From Litchfieldella qijiaojingensis (GTDB lineage: Bacteria; Pseudomonadota; Gammaproteobacteria; Pseudomonadales; Halomonadaceae), in the NCBI RefSeq assembly GCF_014651875.1, contig NZ_BMXS01000019.1, positions 19,977 to 83,976 on the forward strand: a DNA stretch of 64,000 bases, read 5' to 3'. A model generated the notes under the pieces. That model was not told the DNA's origin and made no database searches. It worked only from the letters and a program-made list of their open reading frames with translations. The translations under genes were made by a program, and so were the position numbers. Shown one piece after another: positions 43,075 to 52,078 of this stretch. The number at the start of each line of letters is the position of its first letter. Position 1 is the stretch's first letter.

Positions 43075-44417
43075 GGCAATCTTCTCCTGGTAATGACGAG
43101 AGCATCACGGAAGTCTGCGTCGATATCTCCAAGAGCGATGCGTTGTCCTGATGAGACTACGGGGATGGACTGTTCCTCGTTACCCCCGCGAACCGGGTTG
43201 ATGAATTCCCAAACGATTTCACCCGCCCGGGTGACTTCGAACAAGCGACCACCATCCGACTCGGTGACCAGACGATTGCCATTGGGCAGCGTCTCTGCCG
43301 CGCCGCGCAATCCACTGTCGAAGGGATGGTCGTCGTCTCCACTGTACCTCCAGACGATGGCGTTGTTCCTTGGGTTCACTTCCAGGATCCGGCTCTTGTT
43401 GTTCTCCTCGAAATTGGCGTAGTTGTCGAAGATCGTATAGTTGCCGTTCTTCAGGGCGCGACCATAGTGTTGACCCAGCCACGGGCCATGCTGGGCCCAA
43501 GTCATTTTACCGCTTTCCAGGTCGACCAAGCCGATTGCCCCAGGGTGGCGGAACGTCACCAGAACCTGGCCGGGATGGCCGCGGGCGGGGGAGAAAGCCT
43601 GTGTCGTGGCGTCGTCGAGAAACTGCACGCTGTTGGTATGCAATGGATCGGACAAGGCGAAGTGGGGAATCGCATACAGCAATTCCCGATAAGGCGAATC
43701 CTGAAAGGCCTGGATCAGCGACGTCTTGCTCAGTTCCTTGCCGCTCTCGCCGTCGAGTTCGACAAGGAAGTCGTCTAGCCAAGGGGTGTTCAATGCCGGA
43801 AAGAAGTTGGCTTTTTCGTCGATGAACTCGTTGGTCAAGGCGATGACACGTCCATCCGGCGTGATCGCAAAGTCGTGGTGGGTATTGGCGTGGTAGCTCC
43901 ACATCAATCGCGAATCGCGGTCGATCTTGATGATGCCATAGCCCCACGGCGAGTCGTTGGCGGCGATATAAATGGCGATTAGATCGCCATTGGGCAGCAT
44001 GCGCGCCTGACGCCAGAACATCAGCTCTTCCGGCTGGGGCGCGCGGCCTTGGGGAGACTTCTGCCAGACCTCGCTGTATGGCAGCGACCAACGGTGGACG
44101 ACATTGCCCTCCATATCGATGAGGTTGGCATAGGTGCCATCGCCCGATGTATAGAGGGTCAGCCCTTCATAGACGTCATCTTGTTCGATGATCGTGACGC
44201 CCCGGGCATCGGTGCGTGCCTTGCGCCATTGATCCGTCTGGGTGTAGGGGGAGTCGACCGAGCGCTGTTCGATCAGTGCATGGGCCGCCTTGTAGGCGTC
44301 ATTGAAATATTCGTAGGGGAATACCTTGGCCAGGACGACAAATGCCCCGCCCACGAAGGCAAGGAAAACGACTGCCAGGAAGAATAAGGCAAAACCAGTA
44401 CGTTCCGTATTGTACAT
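43071..44417 (-). CDS. Arylsulfotransferase (ASST) domain membrane protein
   Basis: The 448-residue protein has an N-terminal anchor (FALFFLAVVFLAFVGGAFVV) and a six-bladed propeller of ASST type (PF05935/PF14269), seen in GLTLYTSGDGTYANLIDMEG, HRWSLPYSEVW, THHDFAITPDGRVIALTNEF and WRYSGDDDHPFDSG. Arylsulfate sulfotransferases move sulfate between phenols in the periplasm without PAPS, using a His. Activity here is unproven. First gene of the four-gene cluster; the 186 bases upstream hold its promoter and one small dyad (44542-44560). Confidence 0.85.
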   Translation of the reverse strand: MYNTERTGFALFFLAVVFLAFVGGAFVVLAKVFPYEYFNDAYKAAHALIEQRSVDSPYTQTDQWRKARTDARGVTIIEQDDVYEGLTLYTSGDGTYANLIDMEGNVVHRWSLPYSEVWQKSPQGRAPQPEELMFWRQARMLPNGDLIAIYIAANDSPWGYGIIKIDRDSRLMWSYHANTHHDFAITPDGRVIALTNEFIDEKANFFPALNTPWLDDFLVELDGESGKELSKTSLIQAFQDSPYRELLYAIPHFALSDPLHTNSVQFLDDATTQAFSPARGHPGQVLVTFRHPGAIGLVDLESGKMTWAQHGPWLGQHYGRALKNGNYTIFDNYANFEENNKSRILEVNPRNNAIVWRYSGDDDHPFDSGLRGAAETLPNGNRLVTESDGGRLFEVTRAGEIVWEFINPVRGGNEEQSIPVVSSGQRIALGDIDADFRDALVITRRRLP

Positions 44418-44603
44418 ATCTCACGATTCCTTGAGCTTTGGAGTCTCCTTCGCTATACCCTCCCTGTCGTACCGGTTGTTTATGAGGCGGTTATTGTCGT
44501 TGCTTCATGTGGCGTAGCCGTAATGGGGTATCCTTACCGACACTCCCCCTATCGGGGAGTTCCGCGGCAGTAGGGAATCGCCCAAGCTGCCATTCATATC
44601 CGC

Positions 44604-45773
44604 TCAATAGCCGGTCATTTCCAGATAGCCGACCCCCGAGTGGCTACCCTTCACCACCACATCGCCTTCCCAGTAGGGGAAGGCGGTGTCCATCCAGCGA
44701 TCCACGTGGCGTGCACTCACGGTCACGTCCAGCTCTTGGGACGGAAGACGCAGCCGCCAACGGGTGGGCACCTGGCGTCCGGCCACCGAACTGTGCGTCA
44801 CGGGAGTCAAGCGCAGGTCATCGTCGGCAAGCGGGGTCTGTCGTCCGTCCGGATCGATCCAGCTTCCCGAGACATAGTCGCCGCCTTCCTCGCCACCGCC
44901 ACGCAGGCGAAAGGCCATCAGCTTGGCGCCACCCGCCAGGTGCAGCGAGAACCAGTCCCAGCCGCGCTGGGTAGGGCCCAGCAACTGGCTGCTCCACTCG
45001 CGATCCAGCCAGGCTCGGCCGCTGACTTCGCGTGTCTCACCGTCGATCTCGACCTGCCCCTCGACCCGGTAAAACGGTTGGCTGTAGTAGAAGGAGCCTT
45101 GGCCGTCGGCGGACTTCTGGCTGAAGCCTGCCTCGCCGTGCAGCACTAGTGGGCCTTCGGCGCTCAGCGCGAGGCGGTAGCCGAAGTCGTGTCCATCGTC
45201 GCGTCCTTGTGCTCGAACCAGCAGGCGGTCCAAGGCGTCGCCGGCTGGGTCGGTCACCCGGCTTTCCAGGCGCCAATGATCCAGCCAGGCGGCGAAGGGC
45301 TCGGTTATGACCCCGGCCTGGCCGCGGCGGTCGGGCAGCGTCATGCCGCGCGCGAAGCGTTCGGCGACGAAATGGTCATCCGGCGTCGACAGGGCGGCGT
45401 GGGCCATCCATAGCTGACGGCTGGTCCAGGGCGAGTCGGCGCGTTCGGGGTCATTGTCACCGGGCGGGGCCAAGGCCTGGCGAAACAATGTCCACTGAAT
45501 GCCCAGCGGTGTGCCATTGCCATCCACGAGGTTGGCGGTCAGGTACCACCACTCGATACGGTAGTCGGGATGGGTGCCATGGTCCTCGGGGAAGCGTAGC
45601 GAGGCTCCGGGACGCGCTTGGGTGTAGCCTTCGGCCTGCTCGCCCAGCCCGGCAAAGCTCTCGGGCGGCGGCTCGGCGCCGCGCTGCTGCAAGGCCAGCA
45701 GCGCGGCGAGCAGCGCCGTCAGCCCCAACGCGAGCCAGGCGCGAAAGCGTCTCGAGCGTTTGGCCGGGTTCAT
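44604..45773 (-). CDS. Lipocalin-like AttH/CrtC family exported protein
   Basis: The 389-residue protein has a signal anchor (FRAWLALGLTALLAALLALQ) and the AttH/carotenoid-hydratase fold: YRIEWWYLTANLVDGNGTPL, SGRAWLDREWSSQLLGPTQR and GWDWFSLHLAGGAKLM. Proteins like this sit with an ABC ATPase and an FtsX permease (AttEFGH type) and may handle lipids or hydrophobic signals at the outer face. ATG 45773 overlaps the permease stop. Confidence 0.88.
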   Translation of the reverse strand: MNPAKRSRRFRAWLALGLTALLAALLALQQRGAEPPPESFAGLGEQAEGYTQARPGASLRFPEDHGTHPDYRIEWWYLTANLVDGNGTPLGIQWTLFRQALAPPGDNDPERADSPWTSRQLWMAHAALSTPDDHFVAERFARGMTLPDRRGQAGVITEPFAAWLDHWRLESRVTDPAGDALDRLLVRAQGRDDGHDFGYRLALSAEGPLVLHGEAGFSQKSADGQGSFYYSQPFYRVEGQVEIDGETREVSGRAWLDREWSSQLLGPTQRGWDWFSLHLAGGAKLMAFRLRGGGEEGGDYVSGSWIDPDGRQTPLADDDLRLTPVTHSSVAGRQVPTRWRLRLPSQELDVTVSARHVDRWMDTAFPYWEGDVVVKGSHSGVGYLEMTGY

Positions 45774-48271
45774 AGGGCATCGAACTCCGTCAATAGGGTA
45801 CGTGGCGAGGTCCGCCATAGCCGCCAGGCGGGCAGCAGCGCGGCGAGCAGCGCCACACCTACGGCCAGCCCCAGGGTGGCGGCGATCTGACCCGGGAAGA
45901 CATGTAGCGGCAGGCGCCAGCCGAAGGCCGCGACGTTGATCACCGCGACCAGGCACCAGGTCAGGGCCAGACCCAGGGGCACGGCCAGTGCCGCGGTGAC
46001 AAGGGCCGCCCCGCCGAGTTGGGCAATGCTCGCGCCGACCAATGGCCCGCGCGAGACGCCCAAGGCCCATAGTGGGGCGAGCTGGCTGCGGCGCTGGCCG
46101 GTCTGGGCCAGCAGGCTCGACAGCAATGCCAGCCCCGCGACCCCAAGCGTCAGGGTATTCAGGGCCCGGGTGATGGCGAAGGTGCGCTCGAAGATCTCGG
46201 TCGAACGGCGCTGAATCTCGCGTTGGTCGATCAAGCTGTCGCCGCCGATGCCGAGGGTCTGGCTCAGGTCACGGCGCAAGGCCGCGATGGCCCCCGGCGC
46301 TACCTGCCGGTCCAGTACGATACCGATCGAGTCGGGGGCGGTCTGGAAGCGCTCGCTCAGGTGTGGGGCGGTCAACATCACTTCGCCTCGCGGATTGCCG
46401 TAGTCGGGGTAGATCGCGGCGATAGGCAGCTCCATCGGCCCCGTCGGGCTCGACAGGCGCAGCCATTGCCCCGGCGCCAGGCCGGTGGCCAAGGCGAGTT
46501 GCTCGTTGATCATCGCCGCGCCTCGTGCGAAGGCCTGCCAGGCCGATGCGTCATCCTCCTGACTGGCCAGCAGAGGCCAATGCTCGGTCAGCGCCGGGTG
46601 GGGCGTGACGCCATACACGTTCACCGGCCGGGGCTGGCGCTGCGAACTCGCGCTGCCGAGCAAGGTGGCCTCGGCTCGTGCCCGGGGCAGCAGGGTGGCG
46701 ACTTCGTCGCGCGCTTCGAGCCAATCGACGGCAGCTTCGTACCGAGCGGGAGGCGGGCGCAGGTAGAGATCGGCGACCAGGCGCTGGTCCAGCCACTCGA
46801 GAAAGGTCAGCCGGAACCCGCCGACCATGCTGCCCACGCCAAGGTTGGCCGACAGCGCCAGCAGCAATGCCATCATCGCCACCGACAACCGCGGCAGTTG
46901 CAGCTGCAGATCGGCCAGTGCCCATTGGGCCAACGGACGCCGCCGCAGTAGACGTGCGAGCGCGGCGAGCAGCATGGCCAGTAGCGGCGGTAGCCACAGT
47001 GCGCTGCCCAGCAGCCCCGCCGCGATCATCACGAAGCCCGGAGTCAGCCCCTCCGCTGGTGGCTGGCGTTCGAGCCACGCCAGCAAGCCCCCGGCAATCA
47101 GCCACAGCAGGCCGCCGGCCAGTGCCATGCCGCGCAGCTGGCGCAGGAACTGTCCGCGCCAGGCCTGGGCCCGGCCCAGACCGAGCACGTCAAGTCGGGC
47201 TGCCCGCCACAACGTGCCCAGCCCGGCGGTCAAGAGCCCGCCCAAGGTGACCGCCAACCCGCCCAACCAGTAGTGCCAGGGGAGCGCGAGTTCGCTGCCC
47301 ACGCGCTCGCCATACAGGGCCTGCAGGCTGGCGGCGACATCGGGCAGCAGCCACTGGGCCAGCCACACGCCGCTGAGGATACCCAGCGCGGCTCCCAGCA
47401 CCCCCAACATCAGAAGTTCGCCCAGCAACAGGCTGACCAGTGCCCGGCCCGACACCCCCAGGGCACGCAGGGTACGCATCAGCCCCAGGCGTTGCTCGAG
47501 GGTCAGGCTGAGCGCCGCATGCACGATCAACAGCCCCACCACCAAGGCCAGCAGGGCCATGGCGGTCAAGTTGAGGTGGAAGCTGTCGGTCAACTGACCC
47601 GGCGCCGCCAGGTTCTCGGCGGCACTGCGCACCAGTGGCTGGGGCAGATCAAGTCGTGCCTCCGGAGCCACCAGCAGACGACTCAGGTCGTCGCGCTCGA
47701 GCAGTTCGAGAGCGGCGGCGATGTCCATTACCGCCACGCCCGGGGGCAGCTCCGGCGCCAGTTCCAGTGGCGGTAACTGGCGGCCATCGGCCAGCGGTGG
47801 GAGCGTATCATCTTCCTCCGTCAGCGATGCCAGCGTGTCGGGGGCCAGGCGGGTACGATAGGGTGGCTGCAGAAAATCGGCCAGTGTCGCGGTGCCGCCA
47901 GCGGTCCGAAAGCCGCTGCCTTCCGGCAAGGTCAGGGGGTCGATCCCCATCACCTCCAGACGGCTGCCGCCGGCAAGTTCGAGCTCGCCTGTCACCAGCG
48001 GCGATACCGGTGCGCCTGCCAGGCGCAGCGACAAGTAGTCGTCCAGAGTCAGCGGCAGGCCATCGCGGCGCTCGATGCGATCGAGCCCGGTGCTGAACAG
48101 TGCCTCGGCACGCGCATAGCTGTCGCGGGCCGAAGCGTTGATCGCCTGTACGCCGCTCCACAGTGCGCTGGCTACCCACAGCCCCACCAGCAGCATGGCA
48201 AGCTGGCCGGGATGGCGGCGATAGTGCGAGAACAGGGCGAGGAAGGCGGTTCGCTGTGACGCGGCATTCAC
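45770..48271 (-). CDS. FtsX/MacB-type ABC permease, two-repeat form
   Basis: The 833-residue protein has about ten helices: one at the start (LAMLLVGLWVASALWSGVQA), three near 250-370, two in the middle (about 400-470), a second periplasmic domain, and three at the end. This is the two-FtsX-repeat architecture of AttFG fusions. GTG 48271 gives a GTGA overlap with the ATPase stop. Such systems extract lipids or lipoproteins; exact cargo unknown. Confidence 0.9.
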   Translation of the reverse strand: MNAASQRTAFLALFSHYRRHPGQLAMLLVGLWVASALWSGVQAINASARDSYARAEALFSTGLDRIERRDGLPLTLDDYLSLRLAGAPVSPLVTGELELAGGSRLEVMGIDPLTLPEGSGFRTAGGTATLADFLQPPYRTRLAPDTLASLTEEDDTLPPLADGRQLPPLELAPELPPGVAVMDIAAALELLERDDLSRLLVAPEARLDLPQPLVRSAAENLAAPGQLTDSFHLNLTAMALLALVVGLLIVHAALSLTLEQRLGLMRTLRALGVSGRALVSLLLGELLMLGVLGAALGILSGVWLAQWLLPDVAASLQALYGERVGSELALPWHYWLGGLAVTLGGLLTAGLGTLWRAARLDVLGLGRAQAWRGQFLRQLRGMALAGGLLWLIAGGLLAWLERQPPAEGLTPGFVMIAAGLLGSALWLPPLLAMLLAALARLLRRRPLAQWALADLQLQLPRLSVAMMALLLALSANLGVGSMVGGFRLTFLEWLDQRLVADLYLRPPPARYEAAVDWLEARDEVATLLPRARAEATLLGSASSQRQPRPVNVYGVTPHPALTEHWPLLASQEDDASAWQAFARGAAMINEQLALATGLAPGQWLRLSSPTGPMELPIAAIYPDYGNPRGEVMLTAPHLSERFQTAPDSIGIVLDRQVAPGAIAALRRDLSQTLGIGGDSLIDQREIQRRSTEIFERTFAITRALNTLTLGVAGLALLSSLLAQTGQRRSQLAPLWALGVSRGPLVGASIAQLGGAALVTAALAVPLGLALTWCLVAVINVAAFGWRLPLHVFPGQIAATLGLAVGVALLAALLPAWRLWRTSPRTLLTEFDAL

Positions 48272-48933
48272 GGCGATGCCTCCGCGATCCGGCCGTGGCT
48301 GAGCCTTAGGCAGCGGTCGAGCGGTGCCGCCACCCGTGGGCTGTGGGTGACCATCAGCAGCGCGCAACCGCTGTCTCCGACCAGCTCCAACAGCAAGGTC
48401 AGGACCTCGTCGGCGCTGGTCTCGTCGAGGTTGCCGGTGGGTTCGTCGGCGAGCAATAGGGCGGGGCGGGTCGCCAATGCGCGGCCGATCGCCAGGCGCT
48501 GTTGCTGGCCGCCGGAAAGCTGTTCCGGGTAGCGCCCGGCCATTGAGGCAAGCCCCAGGCGCTCGAGCAGTTCCCGGCTCCAGGCGGCATCCTCGCGACC
48601 GGCCAGCCGCGCCTGCAGGCGCAGGTTGTCGGCCACGTTGAGGCTTGGCACCAGGTGGTACTGCTGGAATACCAGACCCAGCCGCTCGCGACGCAGACGC
48701 GCCCGTGTGGGCTCGTCCAGTGCCGACAGCGGTCGGCCATCGAGGCGCACCTCGCCATCGTCGGGAGTGTCGAGTCCCGCGGCCAGATGCAGCAGGGTCG
48801 ACTTGCCGCTGCCCGACTCGCCCATCAAGGCCAGGCTCTCGCCGACGGCCAGGCGCAAGTCGACACCCTGGAGTACACACAAGGGTCCCTGCGGCGTGGG
48901 ATAGGACTTGCTGATGTGGCGAAGTTCGAGCAT
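48268..48933 (-). CDS. ABC ATPase, LolD/MacB type
   Basis: The 221-residue protein has GESGSGKSTLLHLAAGLD, LSGGQQQRLAIGRAL and ADEPTGNLDE, the MacB/LolD family signatures. It powers the FtsX permease downstream. AAGGAG precedes ATG 48933; the in-frame ATG at 48948 is too close to that site. First gene of the three-gene operon. Confidence 0.93.
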   Translation of the reverse strand: MLELRHISKSYPTPQGPLCVLQGVDLRLAVGESLALMGESGSGKSTLLHLAAGLDTPDDGEVRLDGRPLSALDEPTRARLRRERLGLVFQQYHLVPSLNVADNLRLQARLAGREDAAWSRELLERLGLASMAGRYPEQLSGGQQQRLAIGRALATRPALLLADEPTGNLDETSADEVLTLLLELVGDSGCALLMVTHSPRVAAPLDRCLRLSHGRIAEASP

Positions 48934-48973
48934 GACGCTCCTTGGCAACGGTCAGGCCCGATCATATTCCCAC

Positions 48974-49001
48974 AAAAAAGGCGCCACCCGAAGGTGGCGC
49001 C
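48974..49001 (-). terminator. Rho-independent terminator of the znu operon
   Basis: On the minus strand GGCGCCACC-TTCG-GGTGGCGCC is followed by six T, 24 bases after the znuA stop. It separates the zinc operon from the ABC-FtsX operon. Confidence 0.93.
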
Positions 49002-49024
49002 CAATCCAGCCAATAAGCGGTTCT

Positions 49025-50110
49025 TCAGTGGCTATGGCCATGGTCATGATCATGCTCGTCGTGGCCATGATCATGGTCGTCATCGTGGCTGTGCTCTCGG
49101 TCATCGTCGTCGTGACCCGGCACGGCCAGGGCATCGTGCAGCACGCTGGCGTTGTGGCGCATCATGCCCAGGTAGGTGCTGGCCTCGCCTTCGCTGGCCA
49201 GGGCATCGGCGTATAGCGTGCCGGCGATGGGCAGGCCGGCTTCCTCGGCGAGCTGATCGATGGTGGAGGGATTGGTCATGCTCTCGTGGAACAGGGCTTG
49301 GATGCCCTGTTCGTGAATCACGTCGAGCAGCGCCGCCATATCCGCTGCCGAAGGGTCGACCTCGGTGGACAGTCCGGCCGGCGACAGGAAACGCACGCCA
49401 TAGGCATTGGAGAAATAGCCGAAGGAGTCGTGGCCGGTCACCACACCGGTGTCATTCGGGATTTCGCCGATCAGGGCGCGGATTTCCGCGTCGGTGGCTT
49501 CGAGCTCGTTGATGTAGCGCTCGGCGTTTTGGCGATAGGCTTCGGCGTTGTCCGGGTCGGCCTCGATCAGCCCGTCGCGGATATTGGCGACGTAGAGCTT
49601 GCCCAGCGACAGGTTCTGCCAGGCATGCGGGTCCCGGTCGCCATGGTCGTGTTCGTCATGTTCATCGTCGTGGCCGTGATCATCATGATCTTCGTGGTCG
49701 TCATGTCCATGTTCATCGTCGTGCTCATCATGGCCATGCGCATAACCGTGTTCGTGGCCATGGTAGGCCAGGGTCTCGATACCGTCGGTGGCGATCACCA
49801 GCGGCCCCGCGTAGTCGCTGGAATCGATCAGACGTTCCATCCAGCCTTCGAACTGCAGCCCGTTGAACACCACCAGATCGGCCTCGGCCAGGGCGCGGGC
49901 ATGGCTGGGGCTGGGCGAGAACACATGGGTATCGCTATCCGGGCCGACCAACGACGTCACCGCGACATGCTCGCCGCCCACGTTTTTGGCCATGTCCGCC
50001 AGGATACTGAAGCTGGCGACGACATCGATAGGTTCATCGGCGTAAGCCGGAGAGAGGGCGAAAGCGCTGGAAGTGCCCAGCAGGATCCCGAATGCGAGCG
50101 GTTTGTGCAT
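49025..50110 (-). CDS. znuA: Zinc ABC importer periplasmic binding protein ZnuA with two His-rich segments
   Basis: The 361-residue protein has a signal peptide (cut after AYA), the cluster-9 fold (FSILADMAKNVGGEHVAVTS, GPDSDTHVFSPSPSHARALA) and zinc-ligand His in DPHAWQNLSLG and FHESMTNPSTI. The usual His/Asp loop is long (about residues 116-160) and a second His/Asp run forms the last 30 residues (about 332-361), which most ZnuA proteins lack. Both would trap zinc in the periplasm. Last gene of the Zur-controlled operon. Confidence 0.95.
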   Translation of the reverse strand: MHKPLAFGILLGTSSAFALSPAYADEPIDVVASFSILADMAKNVGGEHVAVTSLVGPDSDTHVFSPSPSHARALAEADLVVFNGLQFEGWMERLIDSSDYAGPLVIATDGIETLAYHGHEHGYAHGHDEHDDEHGHDDHEDHDDHGHDDEHDEHDHGDRDPHAWQNLSLGKLYVANIRDGLIEADPDNAEAYRQNAERYINELEATDAEIRALIGEIPNDTGVVTGHDSFGYFSNAYGVRFLSPAGLSTEVDPSAADMAALLDVIHEQGIQALFHESMTNPSTIDQLAEEAGLPIAGTLYADALASEGEASTYLGMMRHNASVLHDALAVPGHDDDDREHSHDDDHDHGHDEHDHDHGHSH

Positions 50111-50151
50111 TGATGACGTTCCTCGTCGATGGTTGTCGGTTGGCGGCGAGA

Positions 50152-51042
50152 CTAGGCGGCACCGCCGGTTTCCAAGGGAGTGGCACGCCGGCGCAGCTTG
50201 CTCAGCAGGCTGTGATAGCGGCCCAGCAGAGCCGAGAAAACATACCCGACGCCGGCCAGCATGATGATGCTAGGCCCGGATGGCAGCGCCAGGTGATAGG
50301 AGAGCAGCAGCCCACCAGTGCTGGCGATCATCGCCCATACCACGGCGATCGCCATCAGGCCTTCCAGGCGCTTGCTCCAGAAGCGGGCGGTGGTGGCCGG
50401 CAACATCATCAGGCCGACCGCCATCAGGGTTCCCAGGGTCTGGAAGCCGGCGGTCAGGTTGAGCACTACCAGTGCCAGGAACAGGCCGTGCACCAGACCA
50501 TGACGCACGCCCTGGCCGCGCAGGAACAACGGGTCCAGGCACTCCACCACCAAGGCGCGGAACATCAGCGCCATGGCCAGCACGATGACGCTGCTGATGC
50601 CGGCGATCAGCACCAGTGCGGTGGTATTGACGGCCAGGATCGAGCCGAACAGTACATGGGTCAGGTCGACGCTGCTGCCGCCCAGCGAGACCAACATCAC
50701 CCCGGCGGCCAGTGAAATCAGGAAGAAGCTGGCCATGGCCGCATCCTCGCGGTGGCCGGTCATTTGCGACACGCTACCGGCCAGCCCCGCCACCAACAGC
50801 CCGGAAAGCATGCCGCCCAGGCTCATCACCGGCAGTGAGAAACCGGCCAGCAAGAAGCCCAGGGCGACCCCGGGGAGAATGGCATGGGCCATGGCGTCGC
50901 CGATCAGGCTCATGCCGCGCAGCATCAGGAACACGCCGAGCGGTGGCGCGGCCAACGACAGTGCCAACCCGGCGATCATGGCCCGGCGCATGAAGCCGTA
51001 GTCGAAAGGAGCGATGAACAGGGAATTCAATAGATCGAGCAT
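50152..51042 (-). CDS. znuB: Zinc ABC importer permease ZnuB
   Basis: The 296-residue, eight-helix protein (MLDLLNSLFIAPFDYGFMRR, LRGMSLIGDAMAHAILPGVA, HVLFGSILAVNTTAL) is the permease of the ABC-3 family. It starts five bases after the znuC stop. A close paralogue stands alone at 27603-28484. Confidence 0.95.
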   Translation of the reverse strand: MLDLLNSLFIAPFDYGFMRRAMIAGLALSLAAPPLGVFLMLRGMSLIGDAMAHAILPGVALGFLLAGFSLPVMSLGGMLSGLLVAGLAGSVSQMTGHREDAAMASFFLISLAAGVMLVSLGGSSVDLTHVLFGSILAVNTTALVLIAGISSVIVLAMALMFRALVVECLDPLFLRGQGVRHGLVHGLFLALVVLNLTAGFQTLGTLMAVGLMMLPATTARFWSKRLEGLMAIAVVWAMIASTGGLLLSYHLALPSGPSIIMLAGVGYVFSALLGRYHSLLSKLRRRATPLETGGAA

Positions 51043-51047
51043 GGCGG

Positions 51048-51767
51048 CTACTTGGGGAAGTCGAAGGACAGGATTGGCGCATGATGATGGCGCTGGGAGC
51101 CGCCATGGTGATTCTCGAGAATGGCCTGCGGGGTCGTCCATTGGCCGTGTCCACCCGCCAGCACCAGTACGTGATCGGCCAGCCGCGCGAGCTGTTCCAG
51201 GTCATGCAGGACCACGATGATGGTCGTGCCCCGGTCGGCCATATCGCGCAACACTTCGGTCAATACCTCGACGGTTTCCATGTCGACGTTGGAGAAGGGC
51301 TCGTCGAGCAGCAGCAGTTCGGCTTCCTGCATCAGGGTACGGCCCAGCAGGGCGCGCTGGCGCTGGCCGCCGGACAGTTCGCCCAGCGGGCGATGGGCAA
51401 GGTGCGAGATGCCCAGCCGAGCCATCACTTCGCGCGCCTTGCGGTAATGTGGGCCGCAATAGCCCAGTAGGGCACCATGGCTCGGCCAAGTACCGGTCAT
51501 GATCAGCTCTTCCACGCTCATCGGGAAGGTCAGATCCAGCGCCAGTTGCTGCGGCAGCCAGGCACGACGCTCCTTGGGTACGTCGCATTCGACACTGCCG
51601 CCAATCGGTTTGAGCTCGCCCATGATCGCCTGGATCAGGGTGCTCTTGCCGGCTCCATTGGCGCCCACCAAGGCGGTCACGGCGCCTTCCTCGAAGGTGC
51701 CTTCGATATGCTCGAGCACCGTGCGCTCCCCTTGGGCCAGGTGCAGATCCTTGAGTCGCAGCCGCAT
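51048..51767 (-). CDS. znuC: Zinc ABC importer ATPase ZnuC
   Basis: The 239-residue ATPase has Walker A GANGAGKSTL, signature [25 protein letters not shown] and a His-rich end (ENHHGGSQRHHHAP), common in ZnuC. Its ATG overlaps by one base the stop of the small membrane ORF ahead of it (TGATG). Confidence 0.95.
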   Translation of the reverse strand: MRLRLKDLHLAQGERTVLEHIEGTFEEGAVTALVGANGAGKSTLIQAIMGELKPIGGSVECDVPKERRAWLPQQLALDLTFPMSVEELIMTGTWPSHGALLGYCGPHYRKAREVMARLGISHLAHRPLGELSGGQRQRALLGRTLMQEAELLLLDEPFSNVDMETVEVLTEVLRDMADRGTTIIVVLHDLEQLARLADHVLVLAGGHGQWTTPQAILENHHGGSQRHHHAPILSFDFPK

Positions 51768-51913
51768 CAGCCCCACCACCCCGCGGCCCAGGCCACCGCT
51801 AGCCACAGCCCGGCCAGGGGCACGGCCACGAGTAGCACTCTGCGGCCTGCCGCCAGCGACATCAGGGAAAAATGACAGGGGCCTTCCGGCCGATGATGAT
51901 GACGGTGCGCCAT
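51767..51913 (-). CDS. Small His-rich single-helix membrane protein, first gene of the znu operon
   Basis: The 48-residue product is MAHRHHHRPEGPCHFSLMSL followed by a basic AAGRR and the helix VLLVAVPLAGLWLAVAWAAG. GAGG lies eight bases before ATG 51913, the Zur box 27 bases before, and its stop overlaps znuC. The His/Cys head would face the cytoplasm by the positive-inside rule and could bind zinc. Not in any family I know. Confidence 0.7.
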   Translation of the reverse strand: MAHRHHHRPEGPCHFSLMSLAAGRRVLLVAVPLAGLWLAVAWAAGWWG

Positions 51914-51939
51914 GGGAGTTACCTCGAAACGACCGAGAA

Positions 51940-51954
51940 AGTTATAACATAACA
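51940..51954 (-). promoter_or_regulatory. Zur box of the znu operon
   Basis: AGTTAT-AAC-ATAACA differs by one base from the perfect dyad at 28510 and matches the TGTTAT-N3-ATAACA core of Zur sites. It lies just ahead of the first gene of the operon. Confidence 0.82.
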
Positions 51955-52078
51955 ATAGAAGAAAAGACCAGCGACGAAGCGTCGCGTCCATGTCCCGCAT
52001 CGACAAATTGCGACGGGTCTGGATCGGCCACCTATGATAGTGGCCAGGGGAAAGGGAAAAAAGAGCGTCAGTGCTTCC

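Noticed and set aside
45770..48880. A 1036-residue fusion of ATPase-region text with the FtsX permease
   Set aside because: The first 203 residues are the ATPase gene read out of frame; the GTG at 48271 with GTGA overlap is the true start.
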